Positions 54,948-63,642 of a stretch of DNA of 64,000 nt are shown here, one piece after another. Below the pieces are notes generated by a model. It saw only the letters and a program-made list of their open reading frames with translations, had not been told where the DNA came from and searched no databases. Source of the DNA: CAZUWH01 sp964624075. GTDB lineage: Bacteria; Pseudomonadota; Alphaproteobacteria; Rhodospirillales; Rhodospirillaceae. Position 1 is the first letter of the stretch; each line of letters begins with the position of its first letter. The position numbers and the translations under genes are program-made. The stretch is taken from positions 1-64,000 of the forward strand of contig CAZUWH010000003.1 of the NCBI GenBank assembly GCA_964624075.1, given 5' to 3'.

Positions 54948-55674
54948 TCACGAGTCAAGCAGGACATCCTTCGCGTGATTGATTTGCGCCGCCAGATAAC
55001 TCGATCCCCCGTGATCGGGATGAAAGCTGGCCATCAATCTACAGTAGACCTCGAGAATCTGGTCGGGGGTGGCATCGGCGTCGAGATCCAACACGCGCAA
55101 CGCCTCGGTCCGTGTCATGCCTGCCCGGCCGGAAGATGCCCTGCCCTGTTGCCGTTTTCGCCAGAGGACTCCCCTTCTTGTTCCTGAGAAGCGAAGGCAC
55201 GCCAGTTGCCAGGTCCTTCCCGGTGTCAAGCCCCACGTCTCTAGCACTTCCCGGGAGTTCTGGTCGGCAGCGCAAAGCCGATAAAGGACCATCAGCTTGG
55301 ATAGGGATAAATTCCCCAGCCAGCGTCTTGCCAGGGGGCCGCTCAGCACCCATCCGGACAGGTGTCTACTCCTCTGCTCGAACACCATGTGCAGGAAGGC
55401 AGTCTCAACTGTTGGACGCATTCCTCTTCCCTCCGATTCGCCCACCGCCTGGAAACCCGTCGGCGTGAACATCTGTCGCGGCCTCCGGACCAGCGCTCGC
55501 ACCACTTGCAACCAGCAGAACGGTGACACCTGCCACGGCGATCAGGCCCCCCCATTTCAGTACCTTCAGTACATCTCCTGGTGTATTGGTGGCAAACCAG
55601 CGCAGAAACAGCACGATGGCAACCAGAACAGCAAATCCGATGAGCAGCGATGGCAACATTTTCCCTGCCCTCAC
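54948..55674 (-). pseudogene. Membrane-anchored J-domain protein, one frameshift
   Basis: Frame 1 (55674-55405) gives two membrane helices (SLLIGFAVLVAIVLFLRWF, then GGLIAVAGVTVLLVA). Frame 2, entered near 55430, continues with ETAFLHMVFEQRSRHLSGWV and ends with a C-terminal J domain (about 55130-54948) keeping the HPD triad in LMASFHPDHGGSSYLAAQIN. Joined, this is the standard alphaproteobacterial TM-DnaJ protein of about 230 residues, a probable DnaK co-chaperone. A single frameshift separates the halves; sequencing error or recent inactivation are equally possible. Confidence 0.75.
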
Positions 55675-55747
55675 CCTGTCCCTAAAACGATGACGGCACC
55701 ATTTCCGGGACTGGCACAGGCCGCGCCCCGGAGGGCAGCGGCTGCGG

Positions 55748-56590
55748 TTATGACGGGGTCCAGGCCGTCAGATACAGAATCTGGACAGTGGCTGGTACGC
55801 GCCCGGCGACGTCGGCATGAAGCGTGTGGTAACGATCGAGCGCGGCCTTCAGAGTGCCGCGGCGAAGCGGTGCGCGGCGGCGTTCCCGCATGGCGTTGCT
55901 CTCACCCATACCCCGCAAATCCAGGAGCAGCTGCAACGGGTCAGGATAACTGATCGTGAGCGTGTCGCAATCCGCCACCGGCAGAACGAAGCCTGTTCTT
56001 TGCAACAGATTTCCAACATCGCGCACATCGGCAAATGGTGAAACACGGGGACTCCACCCGCCTTCTTCGGCGCTTTCAGCCTCTGCGAAAGCGGCGCGTA
56101 GTTCCGACAACGAACTGCCGCCAATCATGCTGGCCAGAAAAAGGCTATCCGGTTTCAGAACCTGCCGGATCTGGATCAACGTGCCGGGCAGATCATTGAC
56201 AAAATGCAAGGCAAGATTGCTGAAGACGAGATCGAATCTCCCGGTCTGGAAAGGAAGCCTTTCCTCATCGGTGACCACAGTCAAGACAGGGGGCTGATCC
56301 CCAATGGCCTGTGCTCCTGCCCGTCGGGCCATGCCTTCCGACAGGTCGCTGCGGACCAGACAGGCAACAACACCCCCCTGCCCTTCCCTCACGAACTCGG
56401 TCAGGCCCCCCCCCGTCCGGCATCCCAGTTCCAATGCCAGGGGAAAATAACGCCGGATATCCTGTAAACGATCGACCAGCCGCCCGCTGACCTCGCGGAA
56501 CAGAAAATCATGCGCGGCAAACCCTTCCGCCGCCCGGTCACGGTGGTGACGGACCAGCTCACGATCGAAAATGGACACGATATCAAACAT
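55748..56590 (-). CDS. SAM-dependent methyltransferase, BioC/NDUFAF5-like
   Basis: 280 residues from MFDIVSIFDRELVRHHRDRA at 56590. Class I methyltransferase: motif I LALELGCRTGGGLTEF near residue 52 (an unusual Gly-Cys-Arg-Thr in place of GCGTG), ERLPFQTGRFDLVFSNLALH near 107, then IRQVLKPDSLFLASMIGG near 138. The overall layout matches the alphaproteobacterial relatives of NDUFAF5, the mitochondrial complex I assembly factor that hydroxylates an arginine of NDUFS7; BioC is the other relative. The upstream frame to 56677 is not conserved. Confidence 0.85.
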   Translation of the reverse strand: MFDIVSIFDRELVRHHRDRAAEGFAAHDFLFREVSGRLVDRLQDIRRYFPLALELGCRTGGGLTEFVREGQGGVVACLVRSDLSEGMARRAGAQAIGDQPPVLTVVTDEERLPFQTGRFDLVFSNLALHFVNDLPGTLIQIRQVLKPDSLFLASMIGGSSLSELRAAFAEAESAEEGGWSPRVSPFADVRDVGNLLQRTGFVLPVADCDTLTISYPDPLQLLLDLRGMGESNAMRERRRAPLRRGTLKAALDRYHTLHADVAGRVPATVQILYLTAWTPS

Positions 56591-56754
56591 GGCGCTGGAT
56601 TTCTCCCGCATCCTGTTCATATTATGGCATGGGAGGATGCCTCCGATCAATCCCCGTGCAGGACAGGTACAGAACAACAGTATTGGAACCCGGGGGGTGG
56701 ATCCATTCCCTGCGGCGGTGACGATTTGTTTTGGTCCGGAAAGCGCTTCCGTAA

Positions 56755-58365
56755 ATGACGCGGCGTTTCCGGCTGCTGTGGTCCGCTGCGCCTGTCAGCG
56801 CAGCGGACCTGATGGCAACAACGATACTCGTTCTGATGTCATTCAGCCGGGATGGAATCGAGGCCATGGCTTTTCCGCTTCTGATAGGGTCCGGCCTCGT
56901 CCATATGGGCTCGATAATGTTGTCTTCTTGGCGGACCGAACGCCTCCTGACTCGTCAGGAACAGGCCCTGGTCACGGCACATGCCGACCTCTCTCTGGAG
57001 GTCCCCCCCCCCGTTTGTCACAGGGAAAGGAGGCGCACCGCAAGGCCGAGGAGGCCCTTGCCCTTATTCTGGAATCGGTCCTTGAGGGGATCATTACCAT
57101 TGGGGACCAGGGTCAAACCTTCGAATACAACCAGGCTGCCCGCAATATTTTCGGTTACAGCCGGGAGGAAGTGATCGGACACGATCTGACCGGTCTCATC
57201 ATGCCGGAACGGTTTCGTGCCAGCCACGATGCGGCCTTCAGGGAATATCTGCAAACCTGCACCTGCCACGGGACCGTCCGATGCAGCAGGCAACCGGACG
57301 ACGGAAATCTGGAGAGGAATTTCTGCTTAAAATTGCCATCACCTCCTTTGTAGTGGAATTGCACCGTTTCTTTACGGCCTTCATGCACGATATCAGCGAC
57401 CGTATCAAGGTGGAGCAGACTCGCGATGAAGGCGAACGAACGCTGCTGGATGTGGTCGAAACAAGTCCTGTCGCTGTTGACATCACCGACCGTGTGCCGG
57501 CCGGTTCTTCCAGATGGGACGGCGCCGCCATGGTGAAAAAGGCAACACCCATTTCGGGCTGGCATTCTCCCGTGCCGATTTATACGAGAACATGCTGGCC
57601 GGGATCGAACAGGGAAGCAAGATCCGGAACGAGGAAGCGGCACTGATTGATCCCAATGAATCGACTCTCTGGGTTCTGGTTTCAATGCGGCGGATGTCCT
57701 TTGAAGATCAGTCGGCGGTGCTGAAATGGTTGTGTGGTGTTTTGCATTGCCCGTCTCAAGGAGACAGAAATACGCGTTGACGTAGGCACGCATCGAGGCC
57801 GAACAGGCCAGCCGGGCCAAGTCCAACTTCCTTGCCACCGCACCAGAGGTACCCGATCACCTGAAAGGTGACCCGGTATGCACGCGGCAAGTGTTGCTGA
57901 ACCTGCTTGGCAATGCCACTAAATTTTACCGAACGGGGGTCGGTAATGATCAACGTAACCGTTCAGGCCTGCAAGGAGAACACGGTTGAACTTTTGTTCC
58001 AGGTCACCGATACCGGTATCGGCATCATGCCTGAGGTTGGGGAACAGCTCTTCAAGCCATTCGTGCAGGCTGATTCCTCCACGGTGCGCCGATTCGGTGG
58101 CACCGGTCTGGAATTGTCCATCTCGAAAACCCTGATTGATCTGATGGGAGGTACGATCGGCTTTGATAGTGTCCTGAACAGGGGGTCAATCTTCTGGTTT
58201 TGTCCCCCCTTCTAGGTGCTTTCCGAGCGCCGGACCTCGTCTTCTGGCGAGGTGCGGCGTAGTTCTCGTACTGGTGGTAGCGCCGGAGCCGCAGATGGCG
58301 CGTGCCATTACGGACTATCTTTGTCATGACCAGGCCGTGGTCGAATCTGTTCATTCAGGAGCGTC
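56755..58365 (+). pseudogene. Hybrid sensor histidine kinase (TM-PAS-HATPase-REC), degraded
   Basis: Plus-strand fragments in order: two helices near 56800-56930 (LMATTILVLMSFSRDG, AMAFPLLIGSGLVHMGSIML); a PAS domain near 57050-57240 (ALILESVLEGIITIGDQGQT, NIFGYSREEVIGHDLTGLIM); its end in another frame (HRFFTAFMHDISDRIKVEQT); a second sensory piece (THFGLAFSRADLYENMLAG); an ATPase domain at 57907-58215 (LLFQVTDTGIGIMPE, FGGTGLELSISKTLIDLMGG); and a REC-like start near 58265 (LVVAPEPQMARAITDYL). The phospho-acceptor helix region is mostly deleted near 57800. A 10-C run at 57003-57012 causes one frame change. Confidence 0.8.
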
Positions 58366-58760
58366 GGGGGGGGGAGGGGGGCGTTCGTGGTGCGGCCCTG
58401 TCGATACTCGGCGTGCCATCACTGCCAGGATTCTGGAGCAAATTTCTGTTGCTGCGGGCTGTCCTGACGCAAGGGGGCGCACTGTTCACCCTGGCAGCGT
58501 GTACCCGTGCTGGTTGGTGATAACGGTCATCGAGGCGGCCTACCTGTTTCGCACCGTGGGGGGCCTGTTTGGTCCATGCCCCGGTGCGGCAGACGTTTCC
58601 AGGCCTGATGCGTTGTCCCTCCTTCCTGCCCCTCCCTTGCCCACTGCGGTAAAGGTGCCGGCTTTTTTGCTGACACCTATTGGTTGCCAGACGCCCTAGC
58701 CTTGACCGGCCTGCTGGTCATGGGGGCTGCTTTCGCCGGCCAGGTGGCGAATCGGGACGC
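58366..58760 (+). pseudogene. Proton-antiporter-type membrane subunit (NuoM/NuoN/HyfF-like), 3' remnant
   Basis: Begins abruptly at a 9-G run (58366-58374) in the middle of a protein: LSILGVPSLPGFWSKFLLLR matches the conserved helix of the NuoL/M/N/MrpA-D antiporter family. Continues VITVIEAAYLFRTVGGLFG, then in another frame PDALALTGLLVMGAAFAGQV. The first two thirds are missing, and the break joins directly to the decayed histidine kinase. Confidence 0.65.
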
Positions 58761-59061
58761 CTATGTAACTCGGATTCTGTCCCCGATCCATCCCGGGAAT
58801 GGAAAGCGGAGAAAACCGGTCATGACCAGCGCGGAAGCCCTGCTCGATCTGCTCCTGACCACGGCGCTGGCGACCACGGGCGTCATCATGTTTTTGCTAA
58901 GGGGCATCACCCTCTGGCCGGCTGGCTGTCCGGTCTTCCTGTACGGGATCCAGAGAATCCTGCTGGCCTCTGGATGGGTATGCTGCTGGCACACGCCGAG
59001 CCCATCTGGAGACACATCCTGCCGAACACCCGCCGCAGTCTGGAAGAGCGGCAGTGTCTAG
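58690..59061 (+). pseudogene. Membrane protein fragment of the same complex
   Basis: A frame with at least two hydrophobic segments (ALLDLLLTTALATTGVIMFL and a shorter one near 58950) follows the antiporter remnant. Position suggests a small membrane subunit (NuoK- or HyfE-like), but the sequence is too altered to name. The end (58960-59061) is out of frame. Confidence 0.35.
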
Positions 59062-59071
59062 CACGGAAGGA

Positions 59072-59575
59072 GACATCATGACTTTGCCAGTTGATATCGG
59101 GACCGTGCTTTGGCCGAAACGAACGGACTCGCCTTCGAACACCAGGAACTACGACGCATGCGGGCCCGGGTGGCACCGGATGCCCTTTCCGCCCTGCTGA
59201 ACCTTGTTGAAGGGCCGGGCCGGTTATCTGCACATGTCGTTCATAAGCTGCGTGGACTAGCCGGATCAAAAAGCACCCAAGCTAATCTACCGTCTGTGGT
59301 CCTATGAAACAAGGGTGTTGGTCTGCGCATATGTCTTCATCTGCCGGGATCCCAGTCATTATGTCTCCGTCTACGATGTTCATGCTCCGGCCGGCTTTTT
59401 CGAGCGCGATATTCATGAGATGTTTGGCATCACCTTCGAGAGTACGCTCGATCAGCAGCGCCCTTTCATTCTGACCGAATGGCAGGGGCCACCCACTATG
59501 CTGAAGGCGCTTGCAACCGAGGCCTATGTCAACGATTACTTTGGCTGGAACGGACTATTGTCCGAACTGGCTTGA
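59072..59575 (+). pseudogene. NuoC/HyfG-like 30-kDa subunit remnant
   Basis: Start-like ATG at 59078 (MTLPVDIGTVLWP), then shifted frames. The diagnostic part is HYVSVYDVHAPAGFFERDIH followed by EMFGITFESTLDQQRPFILT (59354-59487), matching the 30-kDa subunit motif ER-E--D-FGI-F--HP-LRR-L found in NuoC and group 4 hydrogenase small soluble subunits. Interrupted by at least one stop or frame change near 59305. Confidence 0.65.
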
Positions 59576-59629
59576 TGCAATCGGGAGGAAGGGGGAGGCC
59601 TCGTGTGAAAACGAGGCGGGACACGAACC

Positions 59630-60199
59630 ATGTGGCCGGAAAACTATCATCTCGTTCATCATCCGCCCAGCTACGAATACGAACTGTATTTCGGTCCCAA
59701 CCATCCGGGGATCGAGGGTAATTATGCGCTCCGGGTCCGGCTCAAGGGGGATGAGGTCCAGGCGGTCGAGGCTGATGGCGGCTATCTCCACCACGGCTTC
59801 GAAAAGCTGATAGAGGAACGGCTGTGGATCCAGAACGTGACCCTGGTGCCGCGCATTTATGCTCCCGATCCAGTTGCCGATGGAGGAAACCTATGCCCGC
59901 GCCGTCGAAACGTTAGGGGGCCTGAAGGTACCGGAGCGGGCGCAGTGGATCCGGGTCATGGTTCTGGAGATGTCACGGATTGCCGCTCATCTGTTCATGG
60001 TGGGCGGTCATCACGCGGCCACCCTCGGGCTTTACACCAGCATGTTCTGGGGCGTAGCCTTGCGCGATCTGCTGCTCGACCGTTTCGAGGAACTGACCAG
60101 CGCCCGCATTTACCACATGCACATCACAATGCCAGGAGGCGTGCGTCGCGATCTTCCCGGTGGCTTTCTGGACCGGCTGGCAGTGGTCCTGGATTTGTG
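59630..60199 (+). pseudogene. NuoD/49-kDa-like subunit, frameshifted and truncated
   Basis: Start at 59630 (MWPENYHLVHHPP), then LYFGPNHPGIEGNYALRVRL and GGYLHHGFEKLIEERLWIQ; frame change near 59865 into MEETYARAVETLGGLKVPER and AQWIRVMVLEMSRIAAHLFM, ending with MPGGVRRDLPGGFLDRL near 60170. It aligns with the first half of NuoD/FpoD/hydrogenase large subunits. The nickel-binding CXXC expected in true hydrogenases near the frame change is not seen. From about 60199 the frame continues, without a stop, into a ferredoxin domain. Confidence 0.75.
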
Positions 60200-60452
60200 C
60201 ATCGGTTGCGGCACGTACGCTGCCACACGCGACAACCATGCCATCCACATGGTCACCATCCCTGACCTTCCCTCGAACCACGGCACGAAATCGCACCGGC
60301 CGGCCATCGACTATGGTCGTTGCTGCTGTTGGTGTTGTGTGCCCTGTGCGTGGACGTCTGCCCCACTGGCGCTCTTGCCTTGTCGCGGGAGTACATTCAT
60401 GTCAGCGTCGACAAGAACACCTTCTTCCATCCTGCCCGACAAAACTAGCATG
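60200..60452 (+). pseudogene. NuoI-like 8Fe ferredoxin remnant fused to NuoD remnant
   Basis: Directly in frame after the NuoD part: CIGCGTYAATRDNHAIHMV, the first 4Fe-4S motif with its third cysteine changed to Tyr and its proline-linked Cys lost. Then SHRPAIDYGRC, and after a one-base shift ALCVDVCPTGALALSREYIH, the second cluster motif. It ends near 60452 after HVSVDKNTFFHPARQ. This resembles NuoI of complex-I-like enzymes. The joint implies deletion of everything between nuoD and nuoI. Confidence 0.7.
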
Positions 60453-60479
60453 CACCACCGCGCCTTTCCATACCTGTCT

Positions 60480-60902
60480 TGAGGAACGCGCCGCTATGCT
60501 GGCCGACGCGAATGAAATCCGTGCGGCCGAGGCAGAAGGGGTGCAGATTATGGCCAGCCAGGGTCCGCGTAGCGAATTATGAGCGAAGGCGATGCCCTGG
60601 TCGGGCTGGACGCCGTGCGGTGCCTGTCGGTCCTTGATACGCGCGGGCAGTTCCACCCTTGTTATGACGGAGGCGATACCTTCTTTCATCCAGCCCGGCC
60701 TAGTGGTCGAGGCGATCGGTCAGACACCGGATCTGAGGTTCCTAGGGCCTGGATCTGACCGAGACGTTGGACTAGCTGCTTGTCGCAAATCGGCCGCCGG
60801 GAGCGCGGCCCCTAGCTTAGCCGTAAGTAAGCCAACGCTCTTCACCACTGCGCTTGCCCTGGGCCGGAGCGCCGCCATGCCAAGCTTTGTTCACATCTTT
60901 TA
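60480..60902 (+). pseudogene. GltD-like FAD/NAD(P) oxidoreductase remnant
   Basis: EERAAMLADANEIRAAEAEG (60480-60545) and DALVGLDAVRCLSVLDTRGQ (60592 on) match the NAD-binding half of glutamate-synthase small-subunit-like oxidoreductases (pattern MPA--EEI--A--EGV). GLVVEAIGQTPDLRFLGPG (60693 on) matches their conserved ADTVI-AIGQ-PD segment. N-terminal half and C-terminus are missing. GltD-like subunits often supply NAD(P)H-linked electrons to other complexes, so it probably belonged with the preceding cluster. 60903-61142 shows nothing recognisable. Confidence 0.6.
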
Positions 60903-61142
60903 GAAAGTGTACGCGATCCAACCACCACGCGCTGCGCGTTGTGCACAGTTAGCAAACCAGGATACAAAGCTGAAAGTTCAGGGGTCCAGACTTGTCGCAA
61001 CAACAAAAACCGCTCTGTGATGACGGCGACGCAAGGCAGAAAGCCGGCATTCATGGTAACAACATGACCTGTGAACTGAAAAACACCTCAACGCAGATTG
61101 GAAAACACTTCCCCCAGCTACTCTCTCACCCTTTGATTCCCT

Positions 61143-61219
61143 TGGCGCGCCCGGGAGGACTCGAACCCCCAACCTTCTGATCCGTAGTCAGATGCTCTAT
61201 CCAATTGAGCTACGAGCGC
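61143..61219 (-). tRNA. tRNA-Arg (anticodon ACG)
   Basis: Minus-strand cloverleaf: acceptor GCGCTCG/CGGGCGC with one U-G pair, D arm GCTC-AATTGGATA-GAGC, anticodon stem TCTGA/TCAGA with loop CTACGGA (anticodon ACG, read as ICG after editing), T arm with TTCGAGT, encoded CCA at 61145-61143. 77 bases. Confidence 0.95.
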
Positions 61220-61407
61220 CTTTTTTCTTGAGCTTTCCCTTCTTCAGGGTGAAGAATAAAGTGTACTGAACCCCGGATACTCTGGCAAGGCTTTTCTGAA
61301 CCCTTCTGCTGGCCTCTTTCAGCGCTGGTCCCTGTTTCGAAAGTTTTCGGAGGTTATAATTCCCACCGGCTGTCCCTGCCGCCTCTGAGAGGCTGTCCGG
61401 AAACATA

Positions 61408-61438
61408 TCATTATTTTTCAATGATTGAAAAATAATGA
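61408..61438. repeat. 31-bp AT-rich perfect palindrome
   Basis: TCATTATTTTTCAAT (61408-61422), a central G, then the exact complement (61424-61438). Lies between the two tRNA genes, next to a GC-rich REP-like cluster. Could be a transcription terminator working in both directions, since each arm is T-rich, or a binding site. Confidence 0.55.
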
Positions 61439-61442
61439 GTCG

Positions 61443-61545
61443 GCACCCCTGCGAAAGCGGGGAGCGGGGGTTCTGGCACAGCGCGCTGTGCCAGGCTCCC
61501 TGGAGCCACGCCTCCCGCCTATGCGGGGGCAGGCTTCACGGGGGG
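61443..61545. repeat. REP-like palindrome cluster between tRNA genes
   Basis: Contains CACCCCTGCG as at 16645, then a 22-bp perfect palindrome CTGGCACAGCGCGCTGTGCC(AG) at 61473-61494, GGCTCC-CT-GGAGCC at 61494-61507, and CCTCCCGCCTATGCGGGGGC near 61510-61532. Several nested stems with no coding frame. Relative of 16641-16776. Confidence 0.55.
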
Positions 61546-61711
61546 CATGGACGGCGGATTTCCTTGATTGACACAAAGCGGCACAGGGGACGGGGAAGGA
61601 ACAGGAGAACGAATGCTTTTCCCGCCCCTGTCCTGCGATTGCGTCTTGCCAGAAACAGGCTGACTTGGTATTGAGGCAATCATGCCAAGGTAAGAACTTG
61701 CCAGGAGGCAT

Positions 61712-61798
61712 GCGGTCGTGGCGGAACTGGTAGACGCGCAGCGTTGAGGTCGCTGTGGGGGAAACTCCGTGGAAGTTCGAGTCTTCTCGACCGCACCA
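61712..61798 (+). tRNA. tRNA-Leu (anticodon GAG)
   Basis: 87-base class II tRNA: acceptor GCGGTCG/CGACCGC, D arm with GGTAGACGC, anticodon stem CAGCG/CGCTG with loop TTGAGGT (anticodon GAG), long variable arm TGGGGGAAACTCCGT, T loop TTCGAGT, discriminator A and encoded CCA at 61796-61798. Confidence 0.96.
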
Positions 61799-61932
61799 GA
61801 GTCCAGAATTATCGAACACCAAATCAACCGGGCCGGCCCGCGCACCGCGCGGGGTGAGCGCTGTCTTTGATCATCACCGTCCGTTCCAGTGCTCTTCCTG
61901 AAGTATTCCGGAAGGGAATGCGGGATCGGGCA

Positions 61933-63296
61933 TGCAGTCGCCGCGGCTGGAGCGATGGACGGGCCGATCATACCGCCCCTCCCCTTTCTCCTCCGGCGAT
62001 GAAGCGCTTGCCCCTCAGAACCGTGAGGAATTGGTGCGGGTTTGTTTTGCCGAAGCCCCTTGCAGAGGACCGGTTGGAAGATGTTCGGGCCACCCTTGGT
62101 GGTGCCGCTTCATTATTCTGAATTCTCAGATGGGGGGGCGGGGGGGCCCCCCCATCTGTTCGAACGCCTGGGGGCCGATCAGCGTCGCCAGTTGATCGAT
62201 GTGATGCGATTCGAATTTGATGCCGAGATCTTGTGCGATCTCAACAGAGTGGTGCGCGAAGAAGTGATCGCCTGTCTGGGTTTCGCCGATTTGGCAGCTG
62301 CCTTGTGCGAACTCGATTCCGATGATGCGGTTCATCTGATTGGCCATCTCCATGAAGACGAGCGCACCCGGGTGCTGGCGGCGTTACCGCTCGAAGACCG
62401 CACCATCACATCACCCAGGGCCTGTGTCCTACCCTGAATACTCTCAGCCGGCCGCTTGGATGCAACGCGAGCTGATCGCGGTGCCAGCCTATTGGACCGT
62501 GGGCCAGACCATCGATTATCTGCACGAGCAGCCCGAACCTACCGGAAGAATTCTACGATATCTACGTGGCCAATCCCCGTCACAGGCCGGCAGGAAGGGT
62601 GGCTTTGAGCCGTCTGCTCAGGACTCGCTGGCCGGTACAGTTGCAGGAGATTTCAAATCCGGCGGTGCAGTCAATCCCTGTGACCATGGACTAGGAGGAG
62701 GTGGCCGTCCTGTTCCGCGAACAGGATCTGGTTTCTGGGCCAGTGGTCGATCGCTCAGGGCGACTGGTCGGCGTGATCACCGTGGACGATGTGGTCGATG
62801 TCATCGACGAGGAAGCGGCCGACGACATGCTGCGACTCGGAGGGATTGCCGAACCCGATTTCTATCGTGCCGTGATCGACACGACCCGGTCCCGTTTTAG
62901 GGGGCTTCTGCTCAATTTGGGCACGGCCGTTCTGGCCTCGATGGTGCCATCCGGCAGGTGGTAACGCTTGCGGTCTTGATGCCGATTGTCGCATCCATGG
63001 GGCGGCAACGCCGGCACGCAGACCTTGACGGCTGCCGTGCGCGAGCTGATCACAGACCACAAGCCAACGCGGCACGAGTCCTGGGCAAGGAAGTGCTGGT
63101 CGGCGGCCTGAACGGGACGATCTTTGCTGTCGTCATCTCTGATCTGTGCTCTGGCCGACTTTCTGCTGCTGCTCGGCTTCGATTGGACGAGGGGGTCGAT
63201 TCGGGCCCCATAGCCTCGCCGGTGTTCGTCACCACCGTGATCGATGTCATGGGCTTCTTTGTCTTTCTCGGCCTGGGAACCCGGCTGCTGCTGTAG
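61933..63296 (+). pseudogene. mgtE: Magnesium transporter MgtE, degraded
   Basis: Fragments in order: N-terminal EALAPQNREELVRVCFAE near 62005; MgtE_N domain FERLGADQRRQLIDVMRFEF and DSDDAVHLIGHLHEDERTRV (62160-62370); CBS region MQRELIAVPAYWTVGQTIDY near 62460 and VVDRSGRLVGVITVDDVVDV near 62745; membrane part SRFRGLLLNLGTAVLAS near 62890, then VTLAVLMPIVASMG, VGGLNGTIFAVVISDL near 63100 and SPVFVTTVIDVMGFFVFLGL ending at 63296. At least five frame changes, and most of the five-helix pore is deleted. A G7-C-G7-C7 hairpin (62128-62157) interrupts the first domain. Confidence 0.85.
62128..62157. repeat. Poly-G/poly-C hairpin inside mgtE remnant
   Basis: AGATGGGGGGG (62128-62138) and CCCCCCCATCT (62147-62157) are exact complements around CGGGGGGG. 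It replaces codons between the start of MgtE_N and FERLGADQ. A second inverted repeat created within a decaying gene, comparable with 30332-30385. Confidence 0.65.
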
Positions 63297-63642
63297 TCGC
63301 TGCCGGAAGAAGGAAAGAACATGACCTGCTGGCACACAAAAGGCAATCGGAGGAAGGGATGGATACAAACCCATGCGCCCGGCCTTGATTGCCCTCGGGG
63401 TACAAGAGGCGTGCTTGACGGGGGGGGGTCTGTCGGCCCATGTAGTGTCCGTTACAACCCTGTGATTGGCATGACCCTTGTGAACCTTGAGCGTGATCCA
63501 TCAAGGCTCTCCGCGAAGCGGCTTGCGGCGACCGCTTTGGCGCACCAGGCCACAAGGCTGCGCTGTCGCGGTGGGCCCCCGGGCGCAATCCTGATTTGTG
63601 CCAAGTAGGACAACACGATTGGTGTGAGAAAAGGAAGGCAAC
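63297..63642. other. 346-bp spacer before the NifU-domain gene
   Basis: Contains a 9-G run (63420-63428) and an open frame at 63321-63608 that resembles no protein family I know. An AAGGAAGG ribosome-binding stretch at 63631-63638 serves the next gene. Probably decayed DNA. Confidence 0.5.

Noticed and set aside
58366..60902. Interpretation as an intact hydrogenase (hyf/hyc) operon
   Set aside because: Every frame is interrupted, most subunits are missing, and no nickel-binding CXXC motif is visible in the large-subunit piece.
63321..63608. 95-residue plus-strand frame before the NifU-domain gene
   Set aside because: Contains a 9-G run, has no recognisable motif and lies in DNA that looks decayed.
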